This document shows, in pieces, positions 5,662 to 5,719 of a stretch of DNA of 5,719 nucleotides (the stretch's first letter is position 1; the number at the start of each line of letters is the position of its first letter). The DNA comes from Bacteriovoracaceae bacterium UBA1018. GTDB taxonomy: Bacteria; Bdellovibrionota; UBA1018. Location: contig DBAE01000222.1 of the NCBI GenBank assembly GCA_002291495.1, positions 4,442-10,160 of the forward strand. The letters are read 5' to 3'. The notes below the pieces were generated by a model, which saw nothing but the letters and a program-made list of their open reading frames with translations, was not told the origin of the DNA and did not search any database. A program made the translations under genes and the position numbers.

Positions 5662-5719
5662 TGGAGCTCTTGTCGGGATTCGAACCCGAGACCTCTCCCT
5701 TACCAAGGGAGTGCTCTAC
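5662..5719 (-). tRNA. tRNA-Thr (anticodon GGU), cut by the right edge
   Basis: The 3' part of a tRNA is present on the minus strand: the end of the D arm (GUAGAGC), the anticodon stem CUCCC/GGGAG with loop UUGGUAA, variable loop AGGUC, the T arm UCGGG/CCCGA with loop UUCGAAU, the acceptor strand CAAGAGC, discriminator U and encoded CCA. The anticodon GGU (5702-5704) reads Thr codons ACC and ACU. The acceptor and D-stem 5' strands lie beyond the window. Its position before tuf matches the tRNA-tufB operons of proteobacteria. The U discriminator differs from the A of E. coli tRNA-Thr. Confidence 0.95.

Noticed and set aside
1..5719. Search for mobile elements, CRISPR repeats, riboswitches or an unusual inserted gene
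   Set aside because: No direct repeats at gene borders, transposase-like frames or regularly spaced repeats were seen; gene order is that of a normal secE-rpoB cluster.

Overview
The window is a conserved bacterial translation/transcription locus read entirely on the minus strand, from right to left: tRNA-Thr(GGU) (cut by the right edge) - tuf - tRNA-Trp(CCA) - secE - nusG - rplK - rplA - rplJ - rplL - rpoB (cut by the left edge). Every gene is intact apart from the two cut at the edges, and I see no mobile element, CRISPR array, phage gene or inserted accessory gene.

The organism is a Gram-negative-type bacterium of moderate to lowish GC. The RpoB N-terminus most resembles, from memory, those of the old Deltaproteobacteria (Geobacter, Myxococcota and Bdellovibrionota-like lineages). 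The three-helix SecE, the tRNA-Thr-tuf-tRNA-Trp-secE arrangement and strong AGGAG-type ribosome binding sites fit this. The exact phylum cannot be settled by eye; Bdellovibrionota or a relative is a guess.

Right part (4109-5719): the 3' two thirds of tRNA-Thr precede tuf (EF-Tu). A 14-bp hairpin follows tuf, then a 222-nt gap containing a small perfect inverted repeat, then tRNA-Trp. Middle (2515-4064): secE, nusG (GTG start) and rplK (L11), with a 12-position hairpin in the nusG-rplK gap. Left (1-2456): rplA (L1), rplJ (L10), rplL (L7/L12) and the first 130 codons of rpoB, with a 216-nt gap before rpoB.

The genes supply EF-Tu and tRNAs for elongation, the SecE subunit of the translocon, the elongation factor NusG, the L1 and L7/L12 stalk proteins of the 50S subunit, and the RNA polymerase beta subunit. 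The most informative non-coding element lies in the 58-nt rplK-rplA gap. There, two short helices separated by an asymmetric loop (GUGG-GA-GCUC ... GAGC-GUUUGAA-CCAC) copy the L1-binding motif of 23S rRNA and abut the rplA ribosome binding site. This is a good candidate L1 autoregulatory operator. A weaker candidate for an L10 leader lies before rplJ. This is otherwise an ordinary housekeeping region and I do not see an undescribed system in it.
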